Shown: positions 41,484 to 51,062 of the stretch, one piece after another
How positions within the stretch are numbered: the stretch's first letter is position 1
Layout: every line of letters begins with the position of its first letter
Source: Candidatus Synoicihabitans palmerolidicus
GTDB lineage: Bacteria; Verrucomicrobiota; Verrucomicrobiia; Opitutales; Opitutaceae
Direction: 5' to 3'
NCBI GenBank assembly: GCA_020809425.1
Contig: JAGGDC010000004.1
Span: 402,103 to 466,102 of the forward strand
Length of the DNA: 64,000 nucleotides
Made by a program: the position numbers and the translations under genes
Notes under the pieces: model-generated
Databases searched by the model: none
What the model saw: the letters and a program-made list of their open reading frames with translations, nothing else
What the model was told of the DNA's origin: nothing

Positions 41484-42514
41484 ATGCAGGCTCTCGTCCT
41501 CGAAAAACAAAACCACCTCGCCCTGCGCGACTTTGATCTCAACGAGTCCCTCGGGTCCAACGATGTCCGCATTGATATCAAAACCGTCGGTATCTGCGGT
41601 AGCGACCTCCACTACTACACTCATGGTCGCATCGGTCCCTTCATTGTCGACGCTCCCATGATTCTCGGCCACGAGGATTCCGGCATCATCACCGAAATCG
41701 GCTCCGATGTAGCCAACTTTGCAATCGGTGACCGCGTCTGCATGGAACCCGGCATTCCCAACCCGTTGGGCCGTGCCACTCAACTTGGTCTCTACAACCT
41801 GGATCCCGACGTGCGCTTCTGGGCCACTCCTCCCATTAACGGCGTGCTTCGTCCTTCGGTGGTCCATCCCGCTCAATTCATTTTCAAAGTGCCCTCTTCC
41901 GTAAGCCTCTCCGAAGCCGCGCTCGTTGAGCCTCTCGCCGTCGGCATGCACGCCGCTACCAAAGCTCATGTCAAACCAGGCGACGTCGCGGTAGTCCTGG
42001 GTGCCGGCACCATCGGCCTCGTTACCGCCCTGAACGCTCTCGCCGCCGGCTGCAGCCACGTCTTCATCACCGATGTCTCCCAGCCCAAACTGGATCTCGC
42101 GTCTTCGCTGGGCCCCATCACGCCTGTCAATATTGCCCATGACGACCTCGGCGATGCCATCGCGAAAGCCACGAACAATTGGGGCGCCGATATCGTGTTC
42201 GAAGCCAGCGGCAACCCACGGGCGCCGCATCCGTTTTCGACGCCCTGCGTCCTGGCGGTTGCGTCGTTTACATCGGCATGCCGCCCGCTCCCATCACCTA
42301 CGATGTGGTGATGGCCCAGATCAAAGAAGCCCGCGTCGAACACGTCTTCCGCTACGCCCACGTCTTTCCTCGTTGTCTCGTGCTCATGGGCAGTGGCCAA
42401 CTCGATGTGAAACCTCTCATCACCGAAACCTACGCCTTCGCCGACAGCATCGCCGCTTTCGACTACGCCAAATTTCCCCCTGCGACTTCGGTCAAAGTGC
42501 AAATAGAGTTGTAA
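41484..42514 (+). pseudogene. Xylitol/sorbitol dehydrogenase-like zinc alcohol dehydrogenase, frameshifted
   Basis: This medium-chain dehydrogenase would oxidise a polyol to a ketose with NAD. Catalytic zinc ligands are visible: Cys in [11 protein letters not shown] and His-Glu in ILGHEDSG, with the Rossmann glycine motif [10 protein letters not shown]. After EASGNP the frame changes near 42220 and resumes with [20 protein letters not shown] through to VKVQIEL. The structural-zinc cysteine cluster (three of four Cys) seems absent, as in some sorbitol dehydrogenases. One frameshift makes the gene non-functional. Confidence 0.82.
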
Positions 42515-42587
42515 CCATTCTAAAACTACAGATGGCAACCTGTCCGCCCGATTCGGTCGCACTACTCCCCCACTGCAACCCGCCATA

Positions 42588-42672
42588 AACCTAGATAACG
42601 CAGTTCAAATAAGAAAACGTACGTTAAAAAACTATGTAATACAGTCGGTTAGTGAGTTTCCTCCGTGCACCC
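42588..42672. repeat. Dispersed repeat, copy 3, cut by IS3
   Basis: This aligns with the first 85 bp of the repeat at 38990 (AACCTAGAWAACGCAG, TAAGAAAACG, CAGTCGGTTA). It ends abruptly at 42672, where IS3 copy B starts, so its remainder was lost. Confidence 0.68.
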
Positions 42673-43983
42673 TGAGGTGGACCCATGAAGTTGGACAGGA
42701 GGGATGATTAAATCCCAAAGGAGTCCAATATGTCGAAGAAACGACGTGCCTTCAGTGCCGAGTTCAAAGCGAAAGTAGGGCTCGAAGCCCTCAAGGGAAT
42801 CGAGCCGATCCACGTAATCGCGCAGCGTCACGAGGTGCATCCGGTGCAAGTGAGTCAGTGGAAGAAGGAGGTGTCCGAGCGGTTGCCGGAGGTCTTCGCG
42901 AAGCCCTCGGCGCAGGTGCGCGACGAGATCGAGCGGAATCGCAAAGAGAAGGAACTGTATGCGCGGATCGGGCAGCTGCAGATGGAGCTCGAGTGGCTCA
43001 AAAAAAGTTGGCGCATTTGGAGAGTAAGGAGCGCCGCAGCATGATCGAAACCGAGCATCCGAAGCTGAGTGTGGCCCGGCCGTGCGAACTGTTGAAGCTG
43101 CCACGCTCAACCTACTACCACCACCCGAAGCCACCGAAGGAAGCGGACCTGGCGTTGATGAAACAGATCGACGAGATCTACCTCGAGTCACCGTTCTTTG
43201 GTAGCCGCCAAATGACCCGTTGGTTGCAACGCGAAGGACACGTGGTGAACCGTAAACGGGTATGGGACTCACGGCGATCAATCAAAAACCGAGTCTGTCG
43301 AAGAAAGCGGCCTCTCATCAGATCTACCCGTATCTGCTGCGAACGCTGAAGGTTGAAAGGTCGAATCAAGTGTGGGCAACAGATATCACCTACATCCCGG
43401 TGTGCGGTGGCTTCGTTTACCTGTGTGCGGTGATCGACTGGCACTCGCGGATGGTGCTCGCATGGGAACTGTCCAACACGCTCGATGCGTCGTTTTGCGT
43501 GCGAGCGGTGCAGTGCGCGATGGCGATTTACGGCAAGCCGGAGATCTTCAACCCTGACCAAGGCGGCCAGTTTACCAGCGCCGAATTCACCCAGCCATTG
43601 TTGGCCGCCGGCGTGCGACTGTCGATGGCCGGCAAGGACGGTGCTTGGACAATGTCTTGGTCGAACGCCTGTGGCGCAGCGTCAAATACGAGGAAGTCTA
43701 TCTGAAACGCTATGAGACGATGGTCGAGGCCCATGCCAACTTGGAGACCTACTTGCTGTTCTACAACGACCGACGACCGCACTCTGCCCACGGCCGCCAA
43801 ACACCATCCGTGGGCTACCACGCACAACTCGACCAAGCCGCCGCCTAACGGCGGCTATCCGAGCGGGGAGGAAGCCGCGCTTCCTCCCCTGCGCCCCTCC
43901 ATTATCTTTTATTCTTGGTCAGAAAAACCAGAAACCATAACTATAAATCCGCCCGACCTGTCCAACCGACGGGGTCCACCTCA
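42673..43983 (+). mobile_element. IS3-family element, copy B
   Basis: The element is 1311 bp with the same TGAGGTGGACCC...GGGTCCACCTCA ends as copies A and C. The flanks CCC and ATC are not a target duplication, and its right end lies inside an Nramp gene whose 5' part is missing. This is best explained by recombination between IS3 copies or an adjacent deletion. Confidence 0.88.
42730..43848 (+). pseudogene. IS3 transposase OrfA/OrfB, copy B (broken)
   Basis: OrfA (42730-43044) looks intact: MSKKRRAFSAEFKAKVGLEA... ending past the A7G slippery site near 43002, where a -1 frameshift would normally enter OrfB. OrfB keeps the segment GGFVYLCAVIDWHSRMVLAW that copies A and C have lost. It is broken by a 19-bp deletion near 43261 and by a one-base loss near 43637. 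It is the least altered of the three copies but not functional. Confidence 0.82.
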
Positions 43984-45282
43984 ATCGTCCAGTCCCTAAA
44001 ATACATCGGCCCCGGCCTCATCCTTACCGCGGGTATCGTTGGGACCGGTGAACTGGTCGTCACTTCCCATGTCGCGGCCGAAAACGGTTTCGATCTGCTC
44101 TGGCTCATCATCTTCGGCTGTGTGGTAAAGGTTTGCGTGCAAGTCGAGCTCGGCCGCTACGCCGTCGCCACGGGCACTCCGACGTTGCGCATGCTCAATA
44201 TCGTGCCAGGGCCGCGAGTCAGAAACGTCGGCTGGATGGTATGGCTCTTCCTTCCGGTCTTCGTCGCCATGCTCTCAGTGATCGGCGGCATGCTCGGCGG
44301 CTGTGCTCAAAGCTTCAACATGATCGGTATTGAGGCGGGAGCCAAACCCATCGCCGTAATCATGGGTCTGTCCCTCAGTACCCTTCTCGGTATCGGTCGC
44401 TACAAGCTCGTGGAGCGCTTCTCTATCGGTCTCGTCATTCTCTTCACCACCTCGACTATTTTCGCGCTCATCGCACTCCAGTTCACCGATTTCCCTGTGA
44501 CCATCGGCAATCTGACCGGCGGTCTCAAGTTCCGTCTGCCCGACAACTTCGCCGTCGCGTTCGCCGCCCTCGGCATTATCGGCGTCGGCGTCGCCGAGCT
44601 CATCTACTACCCGTACTGGTGTATCGAAAAAGGTTACGCCTCCCGCGTCGGAGCCCGAGACTGCGGCTGGCAAATCCGTGTCAACGGCTGGATGCGCGTC
44701 ATGAAAATCGACGCCTTTGCCTCTCTCATCGTTTACCCCGCTGCGACCATCGTATTCTACCTTCTCGGTGCCGCAATTTTGCGGCGCCAAGGCCTCACCA
44801 TCGATAACAGCGAGATGGTTCCCACTTTGGCCAACATGTATCTATAGAGTTTTGGTCCCCTCGGTTTCTGGATTTTTGTCATGGGTGCCTTCGCCACCCT
44901 GTATTCAACGGCTTTCACCGCCACCGCCTCCAATTCGCGTCTCATGGCGGATGTCTTGCCTCTCCTCGGACTCCTCCAATCAACCGACGACGAAGAGACG
45001 AAAGCCAAACGCATTAAACTCATTGGCGTCCTCATTGGCGTCCTGCTTCCACTCTACGGCGCCGGGCTCTACGTCGTCTGGCCAAAGCCCCTGACGCTCA
45101 TCCTGATCAGCGGCGTCGGCCAAGCCCTCTTGCTGCCGTTCCTGGCCGTTTGCGCCCTCTACCTGCGATACAAAAAACTACCCGCCGAACTCCAGCCCAG
45201 CGGCACGTGGACCTTATTCCTGTGGATCTCCGCCATCGCCCTCACCATCGCTGACGGGTGGAACCTCTTGAGCCGATGTTGA
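43984..45282 (+). pseudogene. Nramp-family metal ion transporter, truncated and with internal stop
   Basis: The remaining ~430 codons encode a multi-span transporter beginning SLKYIGPGLILTAGIVGTGE; the Nramp family moves Mn/Fe-type divalent ions with protons. The usual DPGN motif of span 1 is replaced by TGEL, so it belongs to a divergent branch. The start is missing because IS3 copy B sits at 43983. A TAG at 44845-44847 interrupts the frame, which otherwise continues unchanged (SFGPLGFWIFVMGAFATLYS onward) to 45282. Confidence 0.78.
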
Positions 45283-45294
45283 GGCGACGATGGA

Positions 45295-46080
45295 TCAGCC
45301 GTCCACAATCCACCGCACTGCCTCCTGCGCCGCGGCCAACCCCATGGCTCCGGTAACCCAAACCGCGGTGCCACAGCCACTCGCACAGTCCAACTGCAAA
45401 TTACTGCCGGGCTCTGGTTCCGTGCTATAGGTGCCATCCGCCCACGGGTAAGTCGGATTCTCCGGGGAGTAAATGCAGCGCACCCCATAGCGGTTGCGTT
45501 CGCCGCGCGCAAATCCGTGCTCCCGTCGCAGTTTTTTCCGCACCATTTTCAATAACTCATCTCCCCACGCTTCCCCTAAATCCCCTATCCGCAACTGCGA
45601 CGCGTCCCGTTTCCCTCCTGCCCCTCCGACCGTCACACAACGTTTCTCCAGTCGCACGCACGCCGCGATCAAATCAGCTTTGTTGGTGGTGCCGTCGATT
45701 GCATCCACCACCACGTCAAACGCCGACGCCAGCAGCCGCTCCGCGTTTGCCGCCGTGATGTATTCACTCACTGGCGACACCTAACATCGCGGATTGATCA
45801 ACCGCATCCGCTCCGCCAACGCCTCGACTTTCGGCCGCCCGAGGTTTCCCTCCAACGCCGGCAACTGCCGGTTCACATTCGTGATGCATACATCGTCCAA
45901 ATCTATCAGCGAGATTTGCCCCACCCCACTGCGTGCGAGTCCTTCCACTGTCCACGACCCCTCTCCGCCCTCCCCTATCACCGCCACGTGCGCCGCGCGC
46001 AACTTGGCCAAAGCACCTGTCCCTAACAACCGCCCCATCCCTCCGAAACGGTCCTCGTAATCATCGCTCATCCGAGACAT
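45295..46080 (-). pseudogene. tcdA: tRNA threonylcarbamoyladenosine dehydratase, nonsense mutation
   Basis: This is a ThiF/HesA-type E1-like protein that would cyclise t6A37 in tRNAs to ct6A. The N-terminal part shows YEDRFGGMGRLLG and the ATP-binding GEGGEGSW (normally GIGGVGSW; the glycines are kept but two hydrophobics became Glu). Both parts are in one frame, broken only by a TAG at 45781-45783 after LINPRC. The rest (DVVVDAIDGTTNKADLIAAC, VGGAGGKRDASQL) is complete to 45295. Unless the stop is suppressed, the enzyme is lost. Confidence 0.82.
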
Positions 46081-46089
46081 CCCCTCGCA

Positions 46090-47385
46090 CTAGTTGTTGA
46101 CTGTATCCGCTTCGTTTTGGGTCGTCCGTAGCACCGCCATACCCGCCAACACATCTGCTCCACTGGGAGACTGAAACACTCGTAGATCAAAAACTTTCGC
46201 CACCGCCAGGAGGTGGTCAATGATATCAGACTGTACGCCTTCGTAAAACGCCCACGCCGTGTTGTTCACGAACGTGTAGATCTCCAACGGCAACCCATGC
46301 TCCGTCGGTCTCAGCTGCCGCACCAGCAAGGTCTTGTCCTGTGCGATATGCGGATGCGATTTCAGATACTGCAGGCAATACGCTCGGAACGTTCCGATGT
46401 TCGTCAATCGACGCCCATTGCCCAGTACATTGGCATCCGCTCCGAGCTTCTCGTTGTCCTCCGCAATTTCCTTACGCTTCCGCCCCAAGTGCTCCTTGAC
46501 GTGGCCGATATGTGACCACCGCTCCAATTGCGCTTCATTCGCAAAACAAATCGAAGAAACATCGAAATTCAATGAACGCTTCATCCGCCGTCCGCCCGAA
46601 TCCGACATCCCCCGCCAGTTCCGAAACGAATCGGAGATCAAGTTGTAGGTGGGGATCGTTGAAATCGTCTTATCCCAATTCTGCACCTTCACCGTCGTCA
46701 GCGAAACATCGATCACATCACCATCTGCCCCCGCGTTCGGCATCTCGATCCAATCTCCCACTCGCACCATGTTGTTGGCCGAAATCTGAATCCCTGCCAT
46801 GAACCCCAAAATCGCATCCTTGAACACAAACATCAGCACCGCCGTCAGAGCTCCCAATCCAGAAAATAAGTAGATCGGCGACTTATCCAACAAGATCGCC
46901 AATACAAAGATCAATCCCACCACAACGGACACCAGTTTGATCGCCTGAATGAAGCCCTTCACGGGCACACCCTTTTGCCCCACCTTCTTCTCCGAGATCA
47001 TCTGCACTGCGTTGAGCACCGCCAAAAGTACCCCCAACCAAATGCAGATGAGGTAAATACTGACCGCTCCCGATACTCCGGCCAGCACGCGTGGAGTATT
47101 CCCCAACACCCCCGCACTAAACGTATTGATCACCATCGCTGGGGCTAAATGAGACAGGCGGATGAATACCCCCGTCTCCAACAAGGTATCATCCCACAGG
47201 AACTTGCTCCGCTTCACCACCACCTTCACCGCGCGCAAAATAATGTTCTTCGCGATGTAGTTCGCCGCCCATGCCAGCACCAGCACGACCACCACTCCAG
47301 CCGCCGAGGCCATCCACTGGGCCTGACTCTCGTCGATGGAGCGTGCGATTAGAAAGTCTTTGAGCTGCGAAATGGCTGCGTTCAT
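46090..47385 (-). CDS. Mechanosensitive channel, MscS/YbdG type
   Basis: The start is taken at the ATG at 47385 (MNAAISQLKDFLIARSIDES); an in-frame GTG lies 33 bp upstream. The 431-residue protein has four N-terminal spans, a pore helix (LFSGLGALTAVLMFVFKDAI) and the MscS beta domain (GDWIEMPNAGADGDVIDVSL, TTVKVQNWDKTISTIPTYNL). It also has the extra C-terminal insertion found in the YbdG/MscM miniconductance group. It would open under hypo-osmotic stress. Intact, unlike its neighbours on the right side of the decay zone. Confidence 0.85.
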   Translation of the reverse strand: MNAAISQLKDFLIARSIDESQAQWMASAAGVVVVLVLAWAANYIAKNIILRAVKVVVKRSKFLWDDTLLETGVFIRLSHLAPAMVINTFSAGVLGNTPRVLAGVSGAVSIYLICIWLGVLLAVLNAVQMISEKKVGQKGVPVKGFIQAIKLVSVVVGLIFVLAILLDKSPIYLFSGLGALTAVLMFVFKDAILGFMAGIQISANNMVRVGDWIEMPNAGADGDVIDVSLTTVKVQNWDKTISTIPTYNLISDSFRNWRGMSDSGGRRMKRSLNFDVSSICFANEAQLERWSHIGHVKEHLGRKRKEIAEDNEKLGADANVLGNGRRLTNIGTFRAYCLQYLKSHPHIAQDKTLLVRQLRPTEHGLPLEIYTFVNNTAWAFYEGVQSDIIDHLLAVAKVFDLRVFQSPSGADVLAGMAVLRTTQNEADTVNN

Positions 47386-47596
47386 GGAAGAGTCAACGAA
47401 CGTTAACACCACCTCCACGTCAATCCGTCGCCATCACGTTTATCAACTGGGCAGCACCGCTATCGCAAGGCCTTCGAGCGAGGTGTACCGCCTCCTCCCG
47501 CGATCCATCCTCTCTCACCGAATCGTCTTCCGCTCAAAACAGTCGGCGCATTCTTCGGCCCCGCGGGCCTTACTCCGTCCTACGTCTCAGCTGGCC

Positions 47597-48130
47597 TCAC
47601 TCCGCCCACATCCGCTCCACGGCGGCAATACCCATCGCGACCCGTTCCTCACCTTTTCCTCGCACCGACACGTATGCGAGCCCGCGGGTATCCAACATTT
47701 TCCGACAACGTTCCGCCGACGCCAACCACGCCTCTCGGTCCCGGAACACGCGTTGTGTATCCTCCTCCCAAGGCAGGTCGGGCTCGCAATAGAGATACAA
47801 CGCATATCCCGCGGCCCGCACCTCTGCTTCCTCTCTCACCCACGACGCAATCTTGCCGTCATATAGTTCATCCGCCCACAATACATTGCTCAACAAGTTG
47901 GTATCACAAAACACCACCCGCTTCGCCTTCTGCATCGCCTCTTCCTCATTTGCCAGCTGCCCCCGCGCAATAGTCGCCAAATCCCACGACGTGATCACCC
48001 CCTCCCGCCGCTCCCAAAACCCTCGAACATACTCCTGCGCCCACCGTTCACCATAATGCGCCGCCAACGCCGCCGCCAGGGCCGACTTCCCCGTCGACTC
48101 CGTCCCTGTCAAAATCACGCGCTTAATCAC
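47597..48130 (-). CDS. NadR-like nicotinamide riboside kinase (AAA ATPase)
   Basis: The start is set at the GTG at 48130, which overlaps the pnuC stop (GTGA). The 177-residue protein has a P-loop GTESTGKS at residues 9-16, the segment YVRGFWERREGVITSWDLAT, the VVFCDTNLLSNVLWA Walker-B-like part and the YLYCEPDLPWEEDTQR motif of the kinase domain of NadR. It lacks the adenylyltransferase half. It should phosphorylate nicotinamide riboside to NMN after uptake by PnuC, so the two genes form a salvage operon. Intact. Confidence 0.85.
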   Translation of the reverse strand: MIKRVILTGTESTGKSALAAALAAHYGERWAQEYVRGFWERREGVITSWDLATIARGQLANEEEAMQKAKRVVFCDTNLLSNVLWADELYDGKIASWVREEAEVRAAGYALYLYCEPDLPWEEDTQRVFRDREAWLASAERCRKMLDTRGLAYVSVRGKGEERVAMGIAAVERMWAE

Positions 48131-48744
48131 TCGGCGTGCCTCCCGACTCCCCCTCCTGTCATCGCGCGATACCACTGCCACCACCCCACCACCCCCATCC
48201 CGAAAAACACGACATACAAAAACGACGTGTAAAACAACCCGGCCGCCCAATACGTCACCCCCGCCACACTATTCACCACCACCCAACCAACCCAATTCTC
48301 CAATCGTTTCCTCACCTGCAATACCTGCGCCGCCATGCTGAACGAGGCGATAAACGTATCCCGGTACGGCATCACCGCATCCGTATTCACCTGCTGCCAT
48401 GTCCCCCACCCTAGCGTCAGTACACCCGCCGCCACAACCCAGCCCGTCCGCCCCGATAGCGTCGTGATCGGCAACTCCCGCGCTGTCCCTTTGTGCTTCA
48501 CCCAATGCCACCACCCATAGACCAAACACCCGAAAAACACAGCCTGCAGCTCCGCATCCGCATAAAATTTCCACTGCCAAAATAATACCCCCTGCACCGT
48601 TACCGCGACCATCCCCACCGGAAACGCCCATAAACTGCGTCGGATCATCAAAATGACCCCGACAATGCCGAGCACTAGGTTCACTTGGTCAAGAGCCGGC
48701 GCTTCCGTCAGGCCTTCCCAAATTGGCTGCCCCCACTCAGTCAT
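48127..48744 (-). CDS. pnuC: Nicotinamide riboside transporter PnuC
   Basis: The start is placed at the ATG at 48744 (MTEWGQPIWEGLTEAPALDQ); a second ATG lies 30 bp upstream. The 205-residue protein has about seven hydrophobic segments and the PnuC hallmarks WAFPVGMVAVTVQGVLFWQW, QAVFFGCLVYGWWHWVKHK and GWWQWYRAM near the C terminus. It imports nicotinamide riboside by facilitated diffusion, with trapping by the overlapping NadR-like kinase. Host-derived NAD precursors would suit a symbiotic lifestyle. Confidence 0.88.
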   Translation of the reverse strand: MTEWGQPIWEGLTEAPALDQVNLVLGIVGVILMIRRSLWAFPVGMVAVTVQGVLFWQWKFYADAELQAVFFGCLVYGWWHWVKHKGTARELPITTLSGRTGWVVAAGVLTLGWGTWQQVNTDAVMPYRDTFIASFSMAAQVLQVRKRLENWVGWVVVNSVAGVTYWAAGLFYTSFLYVVFFGMGVVGWWQWYRAMTGGGVGRHAE

Positions 48745-48774
48745 AAATTCACCCCTCTCATCCCCTTCATTCAT

Positions 48775-49144
48775 CCAACCGCGGGCCTCTCTGTCAACGC
48801 AAAATCCTCCACGTTGCCGTCGGTGAAGGTGCCTTCAACCGGACCTCACCTCGTCCGTCACTTGTGCCCCGCCTCCTGCCCAATCGTTAAAAGGTTGCGT
48901 TTTTTGAGCTACTCGAATGAGTTCATAGGGAGTTTTACCCATGACTTAAATTCGGAGTAGTTTCCCCCAATTACTCTGATGCGCAATCGTGAGTAAGAGT
49001 ATTCCAGTCTCGCAAGTCGTTCCTTATCTTTATTTACCGAAATTGAGCAGGCTTCGCTGGGCCTTATACCAGCCGCAGTCCAACACTGAGTGCACAGGCT
49101 GAGAGGGAGTGGTTCCCTTTCTCCTAATGCACTATAAGGAATAC
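48775..49144. other. Intergenic region between pnuC and IS3 copy C, nothing identified
   Basis: No gene or convincing RNA was recognised in this 370 bp. It includes the upstream region of pnuC. A GAGTGCACAGGCTGAGAG stretch near 49090 superficially resembles part of a TPP riboswitch but lacks the remaining conserved segments. Confidence 0.4.
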
Positions 49145-50450
49145 TGAAGTGGACCCATGAAGTTGGACAGGAGGGATGATTAAATCCCAAAGGAGTCCAA
49201 TATGTCGAAGAAACGACGTGCATTCAGTGCCGAATTCAAAGCGAAAGTAGGGCTCGAAGCCCTCAAGGGAATCGAGCCGATCCACGTAATCGCGCAGCGT
49301 CACGAGGTGCATCCGGTGCAAGTGAGTCAGTAGAAGAAGGAGGTGTCCGAGCGGTTGCCGGAGGTCTTCGCGAAGCCCTCGGCGCAGGTGCGCGACGAGA
49401 TCGAGCGGAAGCGCAAAGAGAAGGAACTTGTATGCGCGGATCGGGCAGCTGCAGATGGAGCTCGAGTGGCTCAAAAAAAAGTTGGCGCGGGGAGTAAGGA
49501 GCGCCGCAGCATGATCGAAACCGAGCATCCGAAGCTGAGTGTGGCCCGGCAGTGCGAACTGTTGGAGCTGCCACGCTCAACCTACTACCACCACCCGAAG
49601 CCACCGAAGGAAACAGACCTGGCGTTGATGAAACAGATCGACGAGATTTACCTCGAGTCACCGTTCTTTGGTAGCCGCCAAATGACCCGTTGGTTGCCAC
49701 GCGAAGGACACGTGGTGAACCGTAAACGGGTGCGACGATTGATGCGATTAATGGGACTCACGGCGATCTATCAAAAACCGAGTCTGTCGAAGAAAGCGGC
49801 CTCTCATCAGATCTACCCGTATCTGCTGCGAACGCTGAAGGTTGAAAGGTCGAATCAAGTGTGGGCAACAGATATCATTTACATCCCGGTGTGCGGTGAT
49901 CGACTGGCACTCGCGGATGGTGCTCGCATGGGAACTGTCCAACACGCTCGATGCGTCGTTTTGCGTGCGAGCGGTGCAGCGCGCGATGGCGATTTACGGC
50001 AAGCCGGAGACCTTCAACACCGACCAAGGCGGCCAGTTTACCAGCGCCGAGTTCACCCAGCCATTGTTGGCCGCCGGCGTGCGACTGTCGATGGACGGCA
50101 AAGGACGGTGCTTGGACAATGTCTTGGTCGAACGCCTGTGGCGCAGCGTCAAATACGAGGAAGTTTATCTGAAACGCTATGAGACGATGGTCGAGGCCCA
50201 TGCCAACTTGGAGACCTACTTGCTGTTCTACAACGACCGACAACCGCACTCCGCCCACGGCCGCCAAACACCATCCGAGGTCTACCACGCACAACTCGAC
50301 CAAGCCGCCGCCTGACGGCGGCTATCCGAGCGGGGAGGAAGCCGCGCTTCCTCCCCTGCTCCCCTCCATTATCTTTTATTCTTGGTCAGAAAAACCAGAA
50401 ACCATAACTATAAATCCGCCCGACCTGTCCAACTGACGGGGTCCACCTCA
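49145..50450 (+). mobile_element. IS3-family element, copy C
   Basis: The element is 1306 bp. The left end is TGAAGTGGACCC (one change from TGAGGTGGACCC) and the right end GGGGTCCACCTCA finishes at 50450. The flanks TAC and CTT do not form a target duplication. It cuts the 3' part of a minus-strand gene whose 5' end lies at 50646. Confidence 0.87.
49202..50315 (+). pseudogene. IS3 transposase OrfA/OrfB, copy C (broken)
   Basis: The gene begins MSKKRRAFSAEFKAKVGLEA. A Trp codon has become TAG at 49331-49333, an extra base lies near 49430, and the slippery A-run is lengthened. The same 23-bp deletion as in copy A removes the segment after YIPVCG in OrfB. The DDE residues in TDQGGQFTS and NVLVERLWRSVKYEEVYLK are still readable. 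Non-functional. Confidence 0.84.
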
Positions 50451-50646
50451 CTTTCGCCGGCGTTGGATTCGTCGCTGAACCTTCCGCCGGATTCCGCGCC
50501 GTGGCACCTGCCACAGTCTGCACCGCCCCCATCGCGGCCACTCCCGCCAGCACCCCTTTCAGGACGCTACCCACCGTGCTTTGCACCACAAATTCCGTCG
50601 TGATCACCGCGCGCAATACCGGCGTGCGTTGTAACCGCATCATCAA
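50451..50646 (-). pseudogene. N-terminal fragment of an exported protein cut by IS3
   Basis: Sixty-five codons remain, starting MMMRLQRTPVLRAVITTEFV and continuing through a hydrophobic stretch (SVLKGVLAGVAAMGAVQTVA) that looks like a signal peptide, then GATARNPAEGSATNPTPAKV. The sequence then reads into the IS3 right end. The family is not recognised. In related gene sets a DUF3570 gene often follows the DUF4266 gene, but the fragment is too short to claim that. Confidence 0.45.
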
Positions 50647-50737
50647 TACAGCAGACGGTAATTGCAGCCAGCGGGCACGCCAATAAATTAAGGGTAGATT
50701 AAGTCATCATGAATCAAAAGCTCCAAAGTATATTGTC

Positions 50738-51062
50738 TTAGTTGCAGCCACAGCCCGACGCACCTACGCCACGCCCTCCCGCCGTTGCTTCTCGGGAAAA
50801 ATAAATATGCTCCGACATCGTGTCATGTAAGCCATCACGGTCAGGCCGGAATGGCGCTTAGTTAGCGCCCAATTCTCATGTAGGTCGTTGATTTTCAATA
50901 TCAGGTTCCGACGACAGAATCCCTTAACTAAGCGCCATTCCGGTCAGGCCGCATCATGTAGTCGGCCAGCGCTTCCCGCTCCCACGGCTGCACCGTCTAA
51001 CATCCACTGAAAAATAGACCTGTCAACAGCAGGCCGAGCGCAAAAAAACCTCAAATCTTCAT
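50738..51062 (-). pseudogene. DUF4266-family small lipoprotein, split by a MITE
   Basis: Removing the 94-bp insertion and one copy of its 9-bp target repeat restores one frame from the ATG at 51062 to the TAA at 50738. It gives a lipoprotein signal (FFALGLLLTGLFFSGC), then TVQPWEREALADYMMRPDRD, MSEHIYFSREATAGGRGVGA and the terminal SGCGCN. The WERE-LA-M and GGRGVG...GCGCN pattern is that of DUF4266. Two further nonsense codons (TGA at codon 4, TAG after the lipobox Cys) show independent decay. It overlaps the thioredoxin gene stop (ATGA), as in operons that pair the two. Confidence 0.72.
50848..50941. mobile_element. 94-bp MITE with 9-bp target duplication
   Basis: Perfect 17-bp terminal inverted repeats GGAATGGCGCTTAGTTA (50848-50864) and its complement (50925-50941) are flanked by direct repeats GGTCAGGCC (50839-50847 and 50942-50950). 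It has no coding capacity. Excision in silico restores the DUF4266 reading frame. A transposase that makes 9-bp duplications must have supplied mobility in trans. Confidence 0.9.

Noticed and set aside
49070..49125. TPP riboswitch-like CTGAGAG segment
   Set aside because: Only the CTGAGA box resembles the aptamer; the conserved ACCTGATC and GCGTAGGGAA parts are absent and IS3 debris follows.
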